A program made the position numbers and the translations under genes. A DNA stretch of 64,000 nt from Komagataeibacter xylinus (GTDB lineage Bacteria; Pseudomonadota; Alphaproteobacteria; Acetobacterales; Acetobacteraceae): positions 62,001 through 126,000 of the forward strand of contig NZ_QQBI01000003.1 of assembly GCF_004302915.1 (NCBI RefSeq). Direction: 5' to 3'. The notes beneath the pieces are model-generated. The model saw only the letters and a program-made list of their open reading frames with translations, made no database searches and had not been told where the DNA came from. Positions 15,693 to 24,900 of this stretch are shown here, one piece after another (position 1 is the stretch's first letter; each line of letters starts with the position of its first letter).

Positions 15693-17045
15693 GCCTTTCC
15701 CGCCCGGCGTTTCCGCCGTGGCGGGCCGGGCAGGCGCGCGCCCCGGGGCCATCTGGCCAAACCACGCCAGCACCGGGCGCAGGCAGATGCCAAACATGAT
15801 CAGCCCCGCCACGACGCCTGCCGCCGCCGCCCCCTCAAGCCGCCACAGCCGGGTCATGCCATACACCAGTGGCAGGTAGGTCACGGTGACGATGATGCGG
15901 GCACGGAGCACGCGCGAGACCTGCCCGATCACGGTCAGCAGCGGCTCGAGCGGCACGATGCCCAGGCCGAGCACGGCGCTGCCCAGCATGAGCATGATCA
16001 GGTGGCGGCCGCCATGCCAGTGTACATGCAGCATCCATGTCAGCAGGATGTTGCCCATCAGCATCGCCACCCCCATGAGAGCGATGGAAAAACCGCCAAT
16101 CGTCAGGAAAAGCTGCACGGTCACGCGCTTGATGCCGTACCAGTCCTGTTTGTCACGCAGGCGGATGAATTCGGGGTAAAGGGCGGGCACCATAAGTTGG
16201 GCCGGCTTGGCGATCCCTTCGCCAATCTGGCGCGAGACGCGATAGACGGCGGCATCGGCCGGCCCAAGCAGGCCGCCTACGAGCAGCGTGCCGAACTGGT
16301 TGAAAACCGAACTCAGCACATGGTTGCCACTGGTGGAAAGGGTGAAGCGCCAGATGCCCGGCGCATCGCCCTCCGCCAGGCGGGCAAACGGGTTGAAGCG
16401 GATGCCCCCCGCCAGCCGCAGCTGCAAAAGGCCCAGCACGGTGCTGGTGGTGAACATGGCCAGTTGCGTCATGCTCCACACCAGCAGGTAATAATCCAGC
16501 CCCATATGGTACATGAAGCCCAGACCCGACCCCACGGTGCGCACCAGCGTGCCCGACAGGTCAACCAGCATGTTCAGCCAGAAGGTATTGCACAGCCGGA
16601 ACACCCCTGCCGACCATGAAAAATTCATGAACGCGATGGTGGTCATATACACCATCGCCGCCCCCTGGTCGGCCGCGGGCCAGCCCATGGCGGTGCCGAA
16701 CAGCGCCACCCCCAGCGTGCCCACCAGCCAGCCAACCCCGCCACTGAGGTAATCGGCCCGCACACAGAACGCCAGCACGCGCGAGAACTGCGCGCGCCTG
16801 CCATTGGTGAAGGGATCGGTGCCATAATGCAGCAGCGGCTGCCATGACTGCAGGTGGGTTGCGGTCGAGATCGCGGTGCCGAAGGTCGTGACGAGCATGA
16901 GCACGCCAAAGCGCGACAGCCCTAACGCCCGCACCGCCCAGGCGATGTAGAGGAAGCTGCATATGGCATTGGTCGCGCGCCCTGCAATCAGGAAGCCCGT
17001 ATTGCCAAAAATACGCTTGAGCGCATCGCCCGATTCACTCGCCAT
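15678..17045 (-). CDS. Polysaccharide flippase (Wzx/MATE-like oligosaccharide flippase family)
   Basis: 455 residues with twelve to fourteen hydrophobic helices and few charged loops. The start MASESGDALKRIFGNTGFLIAG followed by ATNAICSFLYIAWAVRALG is the usual opening of Wzx-type flippases, and the central VFNQFGTLLVGGLLGPADAA plus YRVSRQIGEGIAKPAQLMVP is the conserved helix 7-8 region. Such proteins move lipid-linked oligosaccharides across the inner membrane for LPS, capsule or exopolysaccharide. It is upstream-adjacent on the same strand to an O-antigen-ligase-like gene, about 170 bases away. No glycosyltransferases are next to it. Confidence 0.85.
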   Translation of the reverse strand: MASESGDALKRIFGNTGFLIAGRATNAICSFLYIAWAVRALGLSRFGVLMLVTTFGTAISTATHLQSWQPLLHYGTDPFTNGRRAQFSRVLAFCVRADYLSGGVGWLVGTLGVALFGTAMGWPAADQGAAMVYMTTIAFMNFSWSAGVFRLCNTFWLNMLVDLSGTLVRTVGSGLGFMYHMGLDYYLLVWSMTQLAMFTTSTVLGLLQLRLAGGIRFNPFARLAEGDAPGIWRFTLSTSGNHVLSSVFNQFGTLLVGGLLGPADAAVYRVSRQIGEGIAKPAQLMVPALYPEFIRLRDKQDWYGIKRVTVQLFLTIGGFSIALMGVAMLMGNILLTWMLHVHWHGGRHLIMLMLGSAVLGLGIVPLEPLLTVIGQVSRVLRARIIVTVTYLPLVYGMTRLWRLEGAAAAGVVAGLIMFGICLRPVLAWFGQMAPGRAPARPATAETPGGKGGTGA

Positions 17046-17215
17046 GGGTCACCACACGCACAGATACCCGCGCCCGGCGCAAAGCCGGACACGTTCCTAC
17101 AGAACAACAGGGGGAAACGATGGCGCAGGCTCCCTTGGTTCAAGAACGGTCGCGGGCCGGAAAGGGCATACGGGCCGACCGCGCGGGGCACTCTAGTGCG
17201 CCGAGGGCGCCGGGG

Positions 17216-18484
17216 CTAGTCCCTGCCGCGCAAGGGTTGCAAATGAGAGGCAGGCGGAACACGGGCCAGCGCCCAGCCTATGGCCATGAACAGCCACCCC
17301 GCCGTGGGCTGGGTCAGCAACGAACTCGTCGACTGCAACGGCCACAGCACCACCACGCACGCCACCGCCAGCATCAGCCGTTGCGGATCGCACGGGGCCG
17401 TGGCAGCCCCCCCCCGCCACGCCCGCGCCAGCACGCAGGCGGCGAAGGCTGCAAACAGCACCATGGCCGGCACGCCGCCCATGGTGCCCATGAGCAGGTA
17501 GAAATTATGCGGATGCAGGTTGCACCCCACCGCCGCGCCATGCACGCCTTCGCGCACGCCAAGCCCGGGCAGGCCATGAAAATACGCCGGATCAGGGCAG
17601 GCATGGCGGAACCCGTCAAACCCCAGCCCGAACCATGGATGCCGCGCGATCATCACGCCCGCGCGGATGAACAGCATGCCATACGGGCTATCGGCAAAGC
17701 CCTGCATGTGCGCGACAAAGTTGAGCACCAGCTTGTGGTAGGCCTGGGGCGCCAGCAGCGGCGACAGGGCCACGGCCCCCGCCCCCAGCGCCACCGCCGC
17801 GCCCACCACGGCCCGCAGGCGGGGCACCAGCAGGCCGCACAGCCCCATGGCCAGCAGCAGGTGCAAAAGCGGCATGCGCTGGGCAATCAGCACCATGGTC
17901 ACCACCAGCCCCAGCAGCAGCGCCCCGGCCATAAGCCGCCCCCGCGCCCCATCGCGCCGCGCAAGGTCAATGGCCAGCGGGAACAGGCCCGGCAACGCCG
18001 TCATGACCAGCGCGTGCCCCGCGCGCGGCGCCCATAACGGGCCGAGCAGCGCGCCATCCGCCCACCGTCCGTACCCCATAAAATTGCGCCCGCACAGATA
18101 TTGCTGCCAGCACCCCGCCACCAGCCATATGGCCACGGCCCCATAAGCCCGGGCCAGCACCCGGCGCGTGCGCGGATCGGGCAGAACCCAGTGCTGAAGG
18201 GCGGCGACAAAGACAAAATACCGCATGAACGCCACGGCCTGCATAACACCATGTCCGGCCAGAAGGGAGGCGAGCACGATCTGCGCCCAGAGCAGTGCCG
18301 CCGCCACCACCCAGCCCTGCCGCAGCCAGGTCCAGTCCCGCCGCAGCAGGCAGTGGGCCACGAACAGGACTGCCACGGCGGTCATGACAATTTCCGCAGG
18401 TGCCAGGGCATAAAGCAGCAGTAGCGGCATGGGGATGACCAGCCCGGTTGCGATCCTGCGCATCCATTGCTCAACCTGCTGCAT
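17216..18484 (-). CDS. O-antigen ligase/polymerase-like membrane protein (WaaL/Wzy family)
   Basis: 422 residues with about ten to twelve membrane helices. A large periplasmic loop near residues 275-325 contains RHPWFGLGFDGF and the family-typical HPHN motif (GCNLHPHNFYLLMGTMGG), which is the conserved ligase loop; RMPLLHLLLAMGL corresponds to the conserved Arg segment. The family transfers or polymerises lipid-linked glycans on the periplasmic face. Together with the following flippase it forms a two-gene unit for a surface glycan. Which glycan is served cannot be told from the window. Confidence 0.85.
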   Translation of the reverse strand: MQQVEQWMRRIATGLVIPMPLLLLYALAPAEIVMTAVAVLFVAHCLLRRDWTWLRQGWVVAAALLWAQIVLASLLAGHGVMQAVAFMRYFVFVAALQHWVLPDPRTRRVLARAYGAVAIWLVAGCWQQYLCGRNFMGYGRWADGALLGPLWAPRAGHALVMTALPGLFPLAIDLARRDGARGRLMAGALLLGLVVTMVLIAQRMPLLHLLLAMGLCGLLVPRLRAVVGAAVALGAGAVALSPLLAPQAYHKLVLNFVAHMQGFADSPYGMLFIRAGVMIARHPWFGLGFDGFRHACPDPAYFHGLPGLGVREGVHGAAVGCNLHPHNFYLLMGTMGGVPAMVLFAAFAACVLARAWRGGAATAPCDPQRLMLAVACVVVLWPLQSTSSLLTQPTAGWLFMAIGWALARVPPASHLQPLRGRD

Positions 18485-18639
18485 TCACCCTGCCCATCGT
18501 GCCCTGTGTCCGTGCCGGTCTATCGCACCGGCATGCGGAAACAAAATGGATTGCATGCCCCCGCCGCGCCACGGGGCATGATGGTGGCCCAAACTCCTGC
18601 TGCCCCGCCGCGTTCAGGCGGTATTCACCGGAGGTCACG

Positions 18640-18792
18640 ATGCGCCTGATCCCCTGCCCCCTCGCCATTCTGCTCCTGACCCTGCTGCTTGCCGGCTGTT
18701 ATGGCCCCGAGCCGAGCCACCATAATGATGGGGGCATACAGGGACCGCCCCCCGGCGCCGGCCCCTCGGTGCACACGGACAGCAGATCCTGA
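18640..18792 (+). CDS. Small lipoprotein (50 residues) of unknown function
   Basis: Starts MRLIPCPLAILLLTLLLAGC: a basic N-terminus, hydrophobic core and lipobox LAGC with the lipid-bearing Cys at residue 20. GGAGGT lies four bases before the ATG. The mature part is about 30 residues (YGPEPSHHNDGGIQGPPPGA and a short polar tail), without a known motif. It probably sits in the outer membrane, though residue +2 (Tyr) only tells that there is no Asp retention signal. Confidence 0.75.
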   Translation: MRLIPCPLAILLLTLLLAGCYGPEPSHHNDGGIQGPPPGAGPSVHTDSRS

Positions 18793-18880
18793 TAAAAATT
18801 TTTTAAGTGTCGTCTTTTCTTAAAAAAGTGGCGTTCTTTGAAGCTTTTTGAAAAAAACTTCACCAAAAACTTTTTCAAAC
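18792..18880 (-). repeat. Interspersed palindrome-containing element, copy C
   Basis: On the minus strand this reads AAGTTTTTGGTGAAGTTTTT, CAAAAAGCTTCAAAGAACGCC and then a second T-rich stem, matching the core of copies A (2607-2738) and B (39966-40096) but lacking their first 40 bases. It lies between the lipoprotein gene and nrdB. Confidence 0.7.
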
Positions 18881-18964
18881 GGACAGATGGCTGTTGGCAT
18901 GAAAGGCAACCGCCCTCTAAACCGTAGACCCATCAAAATTCATGTTGTGGCAAAGGGACGACTC

Positions 18965-19942
18965 ATGAGCAAAGACACACCGAATCTTCTCTCGCCCAGC
19001 CCGGTCTACAAGCCCTTCCGCTACCCCTGGGCGTATGAGGCATGGCAGACCCAGCAGCAGTTGCACTGGCTGCCCGAGGAAATTCCCCTCGGCGATGACG
19101 TGAAGGACTGGAACAACAACCTGTCCGAAACCGAGCGCTATCTGGTCACCCAGATTTTCCGGCTGTTCACCCAGCAGGATACCGAGGTCGAGAACGCCTA
19201 TATCGACCTGTACATGCCGCGCTTCAAGCCGACCGAAGTGCGCATGATGCTCTCGGCATTTACGAACATGGAAAGCATCCATCAGGCGGCCTACAGCCAC
19301 CTGCTCGACACCATCGGCATGCCGGAGACGGAATATGCCGCCTTCCTCGAATATGAGGAAATGGCAGCCAAGCACGAGTTCCTCAAGCGCTTCAATATGG
19401 ACGACCATTACAACACGGCGCTGTCCATGGCCGTGTTCGCGGGCTTTACCGAGGGGCTTCAGCTTTTCGCCTCGTTCGCCATGCTGCTCAACTTCCCGCG
19501 CCATAACCTGATGAAGGGCATGGGCCAGGTCGTGACATGGTCGGTGCGCGACGAGAGCCTGCACGTTGAATCCATCACGCGCCTGTTCAAGACCTACATG
19601 CAGGAATTCGGCCACCAGATCGACAAGCCCGCCGTGGCTGCCGCCATCCACACCGCCTGCCGCGAGATCGTGACCAACGAGGACCGTTTCATCGACCTCG
19701 CCTTCCGCATGGGGCCGGTGCAGGGGCTGAGTGCCGATGAGGTCAAGCAGTATATCCGCTTCATCGCCAACCGCCGCCTGATCGGGCTTGAACTGGCCCC
19801 GATCTATGACGTGCCGAGCAATCCGCTGCCATGGATTGACGAGATGATGAACGCGGTGGAGCACACCAACTTCTTTGAAAACCGTGCGACCGAATACAGC
19901 CGCGGTGCTACGCAGGGCACATGGGATGAAGCCTTCGCCTGA
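18965..19942 (+). CDS. nrdB: Ribonucleoside-diphosphate reductase beta subunit (class I)
   Basis: 325 residues. The diiron-oxygen ligands and radical Tyr are in place: QDTEVENAY (first carboxylate region), ESIHQAAY (Glu, His and the tyrosyl-radical position, equivalent to ETIHSRSY of E. coli), EEMAAKHEF, and DESLHVE (Glu and His of the second half). NrdB makes the radical that NrdA uses to reduce ribonucleotides. The Tyr ending the C-terminal region is followed by WDEAFA. ATG 18965 is chosen over upstream Met codons because homology starts there and AAGGGA precedes it. nrdA is not adjacent in this window. The mop gene follows closely on the same strand. Confidence 0.95.
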   Translation: MSKDTPNLLSPSPVYKPFRYPWAYEAWQTQQQLHWLPEEIPLGDDVKDWNNNLSETERYLVTQIFRLFTQQDTEVENAYIDLYMPRFKPTEVRMMLSAFTNMESIHQAAYSHLLDTIGMPETEYAAFLEYEEMAAKHEFLKRFNMDDHYNTALSMAVFAGFTEGLQLFASFAMLLNFPRHNLMKGMGQVVTWSVRDESLHVESITRLFKTYMQEFGHQIDKPAVAAAIHTACREIVTNEDRFIDLAFRMGPVQGLSADEVKQYIRFIANRRLIGLELAPIYDVPSNPLPWIDEMMNAVEHTNFFENRATEYSRGATQGTWDEAFA

Positions 19943-20017
19943 GCCGCCAGCAGCCATTTGATTGACACGGCTTATGGGCCTACACCCACCCGTGAAGCCA
20001 GCAAGGAGACTGAAACG

Positions 20018-20221
20018 ATGAAAATCAGCGCACGCAACCAGATTGCAGGCACGATTAGCGGCATTACCAAGGGTGCGACCACGTCGCATGTCACGATTGA
20101 TGTGGGCGGCAACACCATTACCGCCTCGATTACGAATGAAGCCGTGGCCGACCTGAACCTGAAGGTGGGTGAAAAGGCGACCGCCATCATCAAGGCATCC
20201 GATGTGATGGTGGGCGTCTGA
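20018..20221 (+). CDS. Molybdopterin-binding (Mop/TOBE domain) protein
   Basis: 67 residues forming one TOBE/Mop domain: MKISARNQIAGTISGITKGA, VTIDVGGNTITASITNEAV, LKVGEKATAIIKASDVMVGV. Molbindins of this kind bind molybdate or tungstate in oligomers in the cytosol, as a store or for homeostasis. AAGGAG stands nine bases before the ATG. It follows nrdB by 75 bases and may be co-transcribed, although no functional link is obvious. A terminator follows at 20238-20262. Confidence 0.92.
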   Translation: MKISARNQIAGTISGITKGATTSHVTIDVGGNTITASITNEAVADLNLKVGEKATAIIKASDVMVGV

Positions 20222-20237
20222 CCCTCCTGCCCTGTTT

Positions 20238-20262
20238 CCGGGCCATCCGCAGGGTGGCCCGG
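20238..20262 (+). terminator. Hairpin terminator after the mop gene
   Basis: CCGGGCCA (20238-20245) pairs with TGGCCCGG (20255-20262); TTATCGTT follows. Confidence 0.65.
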
Positions 20263-20296
20263 TTATCGTTCCTGAACATGCGCGGGAAACGGGTTC

Positions 20297-20467
20297 ATGT
20301 CCTATACACCTGAAGATATTGAACGACTGGCCAGCAAGATCTTTCAGTTACACTACCCGGACCGGCAATGGACCATCGGAACCGATGCCCACGCCGCCAC
20401 GCTGGAAGAGCAGGAACGCTTCCGCATCCTGGCCCATGAACAGTTATCAAACCCGCATCCGTATTAG
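20297..20467 (+). CDS. Hypothetical 56-residue protein
   Basis: MSYTPEDIERLASKIFQLHY begins a soluble, charged, mixed-helical protein ending in EQLSNPHPY. Codon use and amino acid composition look normal for a real gene. GGGAAACGGG lies upstream. No known motif is visible, and its strand and spacing allow it to be separate from mop because a terminator lies in between. Confidence 0.5.
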   Translation: MSYTPEDIERLASKIFQLHYPDRQWTIGTDAHAATLEEQERFRILAHEQLSNPHPY

Positions 20468-20508
20468 GTCGGTTTGAATTGCTGCGCACTGCGGCTGTTC
20501 AGGTCAGA

Positions 20509-20976
20509 TTAAACGGACCCGATAACAGGAACCTTGCACGGGAAGCAGGATGCGCAAAGCGCCTGAACCTGTAGAATTGAATGAAACGGCACGGCGGGCC
20601 GATCCCATGCTTCACCCTGCTGCACGGGCTGGCTCCATTCCCTGCCTACGGCCTCCAATATTTCCAGAAAGCCCTGTAAGGCGTTTTCTTTTGCTTTGAT
20701 AAGTATTTTTTCTGCATTTTGGCAAAAGACAACATATTGGCTTCTGTTCATGATCCATGACAGGTCCGTCAGGATGTCCCGAAGTGCATTGAAGTTTTTG
20801 CCTGCATAGGGCGGTGCGTGGAATTGTTTGTAAATTTCGTTGTAGAATGCATCAGGCGTCTGCATTAACGATCCAGATAAAATGATTGGATCATAGCTAT
20901 TATAAACATCCGCCTGATGGTCTGTTTGGAAAAGCCACGGGGCCTCAATATTGTTCAATGTATCTTTTTTAAACAT
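20509..20976 (-). CDS. Barstar-family protein (RNase-inhibitor-like), no toxin nearby
   Basis: 155 residues. The barstar core is recognisable: QTPDAFYNEIYKQFHAP, then PYAGKNFNALRDILTDLSWI (compare the FYGRNWDALWDCLTG region of barstar, whose Asp residues plug the barnase active site) and FCQNAEKILIKAKENALQGF LEIL as the following strand and helix. Barstars bind and block barnase-type ribonucleases; many genomes carry them as immunity genes for secreted or contact-delivered RNase toxins. No barnase gene is near. The gene has lower G+C than its neighbours and stands alone, both pointing to acquisition. Confidence 0.8.
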   Translation of the reverse strand: MFKKDTLNNIEAPWLFQTDHQADVYNSYDPIILSGSLMQTPDAFYNEIYKQFHAPPYAGKNFNALRDILTDLSWIMNRSQYVVFCQNAEKILIKAKENALQGFLEILEAVGREWSQPVQQGEAWDRPAVPFHSILQVQALCASCFPCKVPVIGSV

Positions 20977-21160
20977 TTCAATTTCTAAAATTACAAGAAC
21001 ATTTTTGACACGGTTTTTTCCAGATAACCTTACGAAATCCTGTCTTTAAATAAAGTAGCCACTCAATACCATAAAAAATCTGATACAAAATGACATGCAC
21101 CAGACATACAGGCGACACATGCCCCCGTTAATATTTCCTCTCATTCAAGGGGAACTGTAC

Positions 21161-21280
21161 ATGATCAAGAAGGCCGTTTTCCTGGCGCTGGCCATTCTAA
21201 GCGCTGCACTGGTCAGTTATCCCACGATCAGCAATGCACATCGGCTTGCTGGTCCGGTTTCCCTTTTCGATCAGCACTAA
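21161..21280 (+). CDS. Small secreted peptide (39 residues)
   Basis: MIKKAVFLALAILSAALVSY is a good signal peptide with cleavage likely after SNA. The mature part would be only about 14 residues (HRLAGPVSLFDQH). AAGGGGA lies eight bases before the ATG. Function unknown; it could be a bare secretion product or a remnant of a longer gene. Confidence 0.5.
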   Translation: MIKKAVFLALAILSAALVSYPTISNAHRLAGPVSLFDQH

Positions 21281-21383
21281 CGCCTTTCATGGCAGCAATG
21301 GTTGCGCACCGGCATGCACGGCGCGGTTTTTGTGCGGCGTAACCTCTAGACGGCGGCAGCAGACCTAGCTAAACAGACCTTAT

Positions 21384-21473
<90 letters not shown>

Positions 21474-21535
21474 TCCTAGCTATTCACACCACATCAATCT
21501 GTTTCATACTGGTCGGGCTTTGGCTGGCCGTCAGA

Positions 21536-21840
21536 TCACATGATGCACGCCTGAGCGCCTGAAACCTGATGGGCATGCAGGATGTCTGAATCAAACATCA
21601 GAGGCTGATTGTCCGGATCGGCAACCGGCGTCTCAAAACCTTTTACCATCCCTGCATGGCACCAGCAGTGAAAGCGGCGATACACCGTCTGCCATTGGCC
21701 ATCCCGCTCAGGCAGGTGCTGCCAATACGCACCTGAACGCGCAGGATCAACAGGCAGCCATTCACGCACAGGCGGGTATCCGCTTCCGCATCACTGAATC
21801 TGCCGGGCAGAAGGGGCGCAACAAGCTACCATTGTGGCGT
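21536..21840 (-). pseudogene. Remnant of an IS5-family (IS1031-like) transposase
   Basis: The frame reads LPERDGQWQTVYRRFHCWCH and then LMFDSDILHAHQVSGAQ, which correspond to the N-terminal DUF4096-like part and the first catalytic Asp region (DST-x-x-xAHQ) of IS5-group transposases common in acetic acid bacteria. The rest of the transposase, including the later catalytic Glu, is missing and no terminal inverted repeats could be identified. It lies between tRNA-Ser and the 3' end of the cellulose synthase gene. Confidence 0.6.
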
Positions 21841-21989
21841 AATCAACCCGTAACGCTTTATCCCCACTCAAAACGCCATGCATCCAGAAGAATCTGTATC
21901 GCACGAAGCCAGGCTTTTCCCATCTGTCATCATGGCAGCACGCGTGGCAAACGGCGTGCTGCCATACAAACTACACCCAAACGGGCCTG

Positions 21990-24900
21990 TTAGTGCCCCT
22001 CCCCCCGCATGCGGGCTTCTTCATCGGCTTTTGCCTGTTCGCGCACCCGGCGTCGCGCCCGTGCGCGCAGCCACATCCACGCGCCCGTGCCCAGCATGAC
22101 CGCCCCCGTTACGCCGCATAGATACATCAGCAGCGGATGACGCGAGAGGAACCAGTCCACCCACATCCAGAACGGCAGGTGCCCCACGCTATAGGTGGGC
22201 GAGGTGCGGTAGGTCGTGAGCTGGCTGCCGTTTTTCAGCACCAGATCGCCCTGTATCTGCGGCAGCACCTTGCTGTCATGCAGGCTGGTCACCAGCTCCT
22301 CGATCCGGCCGCCATCATCACCTATCAGCGCCAGGACCGAGCGATGCGCCGCATAGGGCGATTCCGCCCCGATCATGAAAGCCGCTCCCTTGACGGGGGC
22401 ATCAAGATTGGCCGTAACACCATTGCGCAGGCCGGCACTATCGCGGTCCTGGAACAGGTACCAGATACCCTGCAGCCCCATGCTCTGCCCAACGGCAAGA
22501 TGACTGTCATCGATATGGTAGGCCGAACGCGACAGCAGTGCCGCGGCTCCGCCCATCTGCTGCACCGGCGCCAGCAGGATCACATCGCCCGAGGGTGGTT
22601 TCTGCGCAACCTGATCCGTGGTGGCCAGTTGCACGCCCGCAACCGGATAGCCCGTAAGCGACCCGAAAAAGCCCATCAGGTCCAGATAGGCGCCAAGCGT
22701 GTCGTGGTCAGGGGCGCGGGGCAGCACCACCGTGGTCTCGCCCAGATCGGCCATGCGCGAGAACGGGAAACCGATCTCGGCAAAATAGGACAGGTTGGGC
22801 AGCATGGTGAAATGCACCCCACGCCGGAAGTCGAGTATGGAATCCGAATCAACCGCCATCTGCACGTCACCGGGGGTGCGGCGGCATGCGCCAAAATCCA
22901 CCGGGCGGGTATTGAAGCTGAACTGAAGGTCATTCTGCCCGAACAGAAGCCACGGCGGCATGGCGGTGACATGCCCCACGGCCCCGGCATGCTGGGTCAC
23001 CATCCGCTCCGACCAGGCCCGCCACAGGCTGTTGGGACGGAGCGAATAGCTCTGGATATAATTGTGGTTGAGATGGATATCGAGCCGCGATGCATTGAGG
23101 TCCATTACCGCCCCGTCAGGCGCACGGAACCACAGATCCATCAGGAAAGGCAGCTGGTGCCAGGTATACAGGTCTGGCGGCAGGTGAAAGGGCACATGCA
23201 GGGGGGCGCCCACAAAACCCGAGGTCTGCAGGTCACTTGCGGCCACGAGTTCGCCCAGCCGCACCGGGCGGTCGGTGGGAATGAACGCGGGCGCGTCATA
23301 AGGCTGGCGCGGGCGCAGGCTGACATCCTGCACCACGATGGATGAAACATCGCCCAGCGTATCAGGCGAGAACACCAGCTTGCGCGCCGCGATCTCGACT
23401 TCCTTCGCATTGCGCCCGGTCACGACAAGGATGGTGCCCCATTTGTCGGCCGGGTTGGCAATCTCCAGCAGCGTGGGTCCCGCGGGCGGGTGGCCCTGCT
23501 CATCAACCGCAAGGTTCTCGCCAATCTCGATGGCGTTCCCGGTATCGGGCAATGCGGATGATACGGGGAAGGAAATCTGGTGCGAACCCGCCATCCGGCC
23601 CAGCCACGAGGCCACGAGCCCCGCCCCGCGCAGAACCTCCGGCGCTGGCGTTGCCGCGGGCAGGACAACCGGCACGCGCATCGCCACCCGCAGCGCGGGG
23701 TCAAAGAAAGGCGCGGGCAGGCGGGCAAGCGTGCGTTCGGGCGTGATGCGCGCGGTGGTGAGGGTAATGGTGGACTGGTCCGATATCTTGGCCCACAGCA
23801 CATCATTATACAGGTCGTTACAGTCGCGCCGGTATTCACCCGCGAAGCGGAAGTTGAGCTTGCTGTCCTCGGTAAAGTAGAGCGGGTCTATGGGGAACTC
23901 GACCGGCCCGAAGCTCGGGTGCGTGGGGTCGACCCGGATCGTGCCGACATACTGCTCGTTCAGCGTAATGTTGACGGCAGAGGCTTCTGGCAGAAGCGAA
24001 GGTGAAATCGCGCCGGACAGGCTCAGCGTCGCGTGCGTGACCACGCGGTTGGCCGGCACCACCACATCAAGCCCCTGGAGCGGGGAGATACCGGTCAGGC
24101 TCAGCGGCCCGTTGACCAGCCCCAGGTCGCGAAATGCAATGGTGCGCGTGACCTCGGTATCGGCTATGCGCCCGGCGGCGGCGGCATCCACCGGCTGCGG
24201 CACCGGCGGCAGGTCACCGGAATTGCTGTCGCCCCACGGCGTTGCGGATGAGACGCCCGTACGGTCAAAAACCGTGGGGTGCACGGGTTCAGCCGCCATG
24301 GCGGGAAGGACCGCCAGCATGAGGGATGCGATCAGCGCGCCCGCGGTGCCACGTATGCTGCTGGCATGGGTGGGGGGCACGATCAGGCTTTTCTTTTCCA
24401 GCTTTTCTTCCTCTTTCTTCCCTCCTGCTTCCTCCTCATCCCCGCTATCGCCTGAAGGGCTGATATTCCACAGATATGGCGGCGCAAGCAGCCCCCCGAT
24501 GCTCTTGATAACCTGATAGATACTGTTAAGCGGCCGGTCTTCCTTGAAGTCGGCCCAGTTATCCCATGCATCACTGCGCCCGAATACCATGCTCACAACC
24601 TGCCGTTCCTCTTCCAGCGTCTCGATCTTCCATTGCAGGTGCAGCCACGCGCCGCGCTGGCCCAGGATGCGGGTGGGCACGGACACTTCAATGCCATCCT
24701 CGGGGTGGGTATAGCGCAATTCGATATCGACGGGCGTTTCAAGCTTGGTGGGCAGGTTGAGCGTAACGCCCGCCCCGCCAAGCGAGATATCGGTTGTGTG
24801 GGCATGGAAGACATCGCCATTTTCAAAACAGATATCAACCGGCAGCTTGACCCGCACGCGCGGCGCATGCCGGATCTGCCGGGTTTCACGCCCCACCGCA

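Noticed and set aside
20977-21160. A barnase-like toxin partner next to the barstar gene
   Set aside because: The adjacent frames are too short and lack the His/Glu/Arg pattern of barnase.
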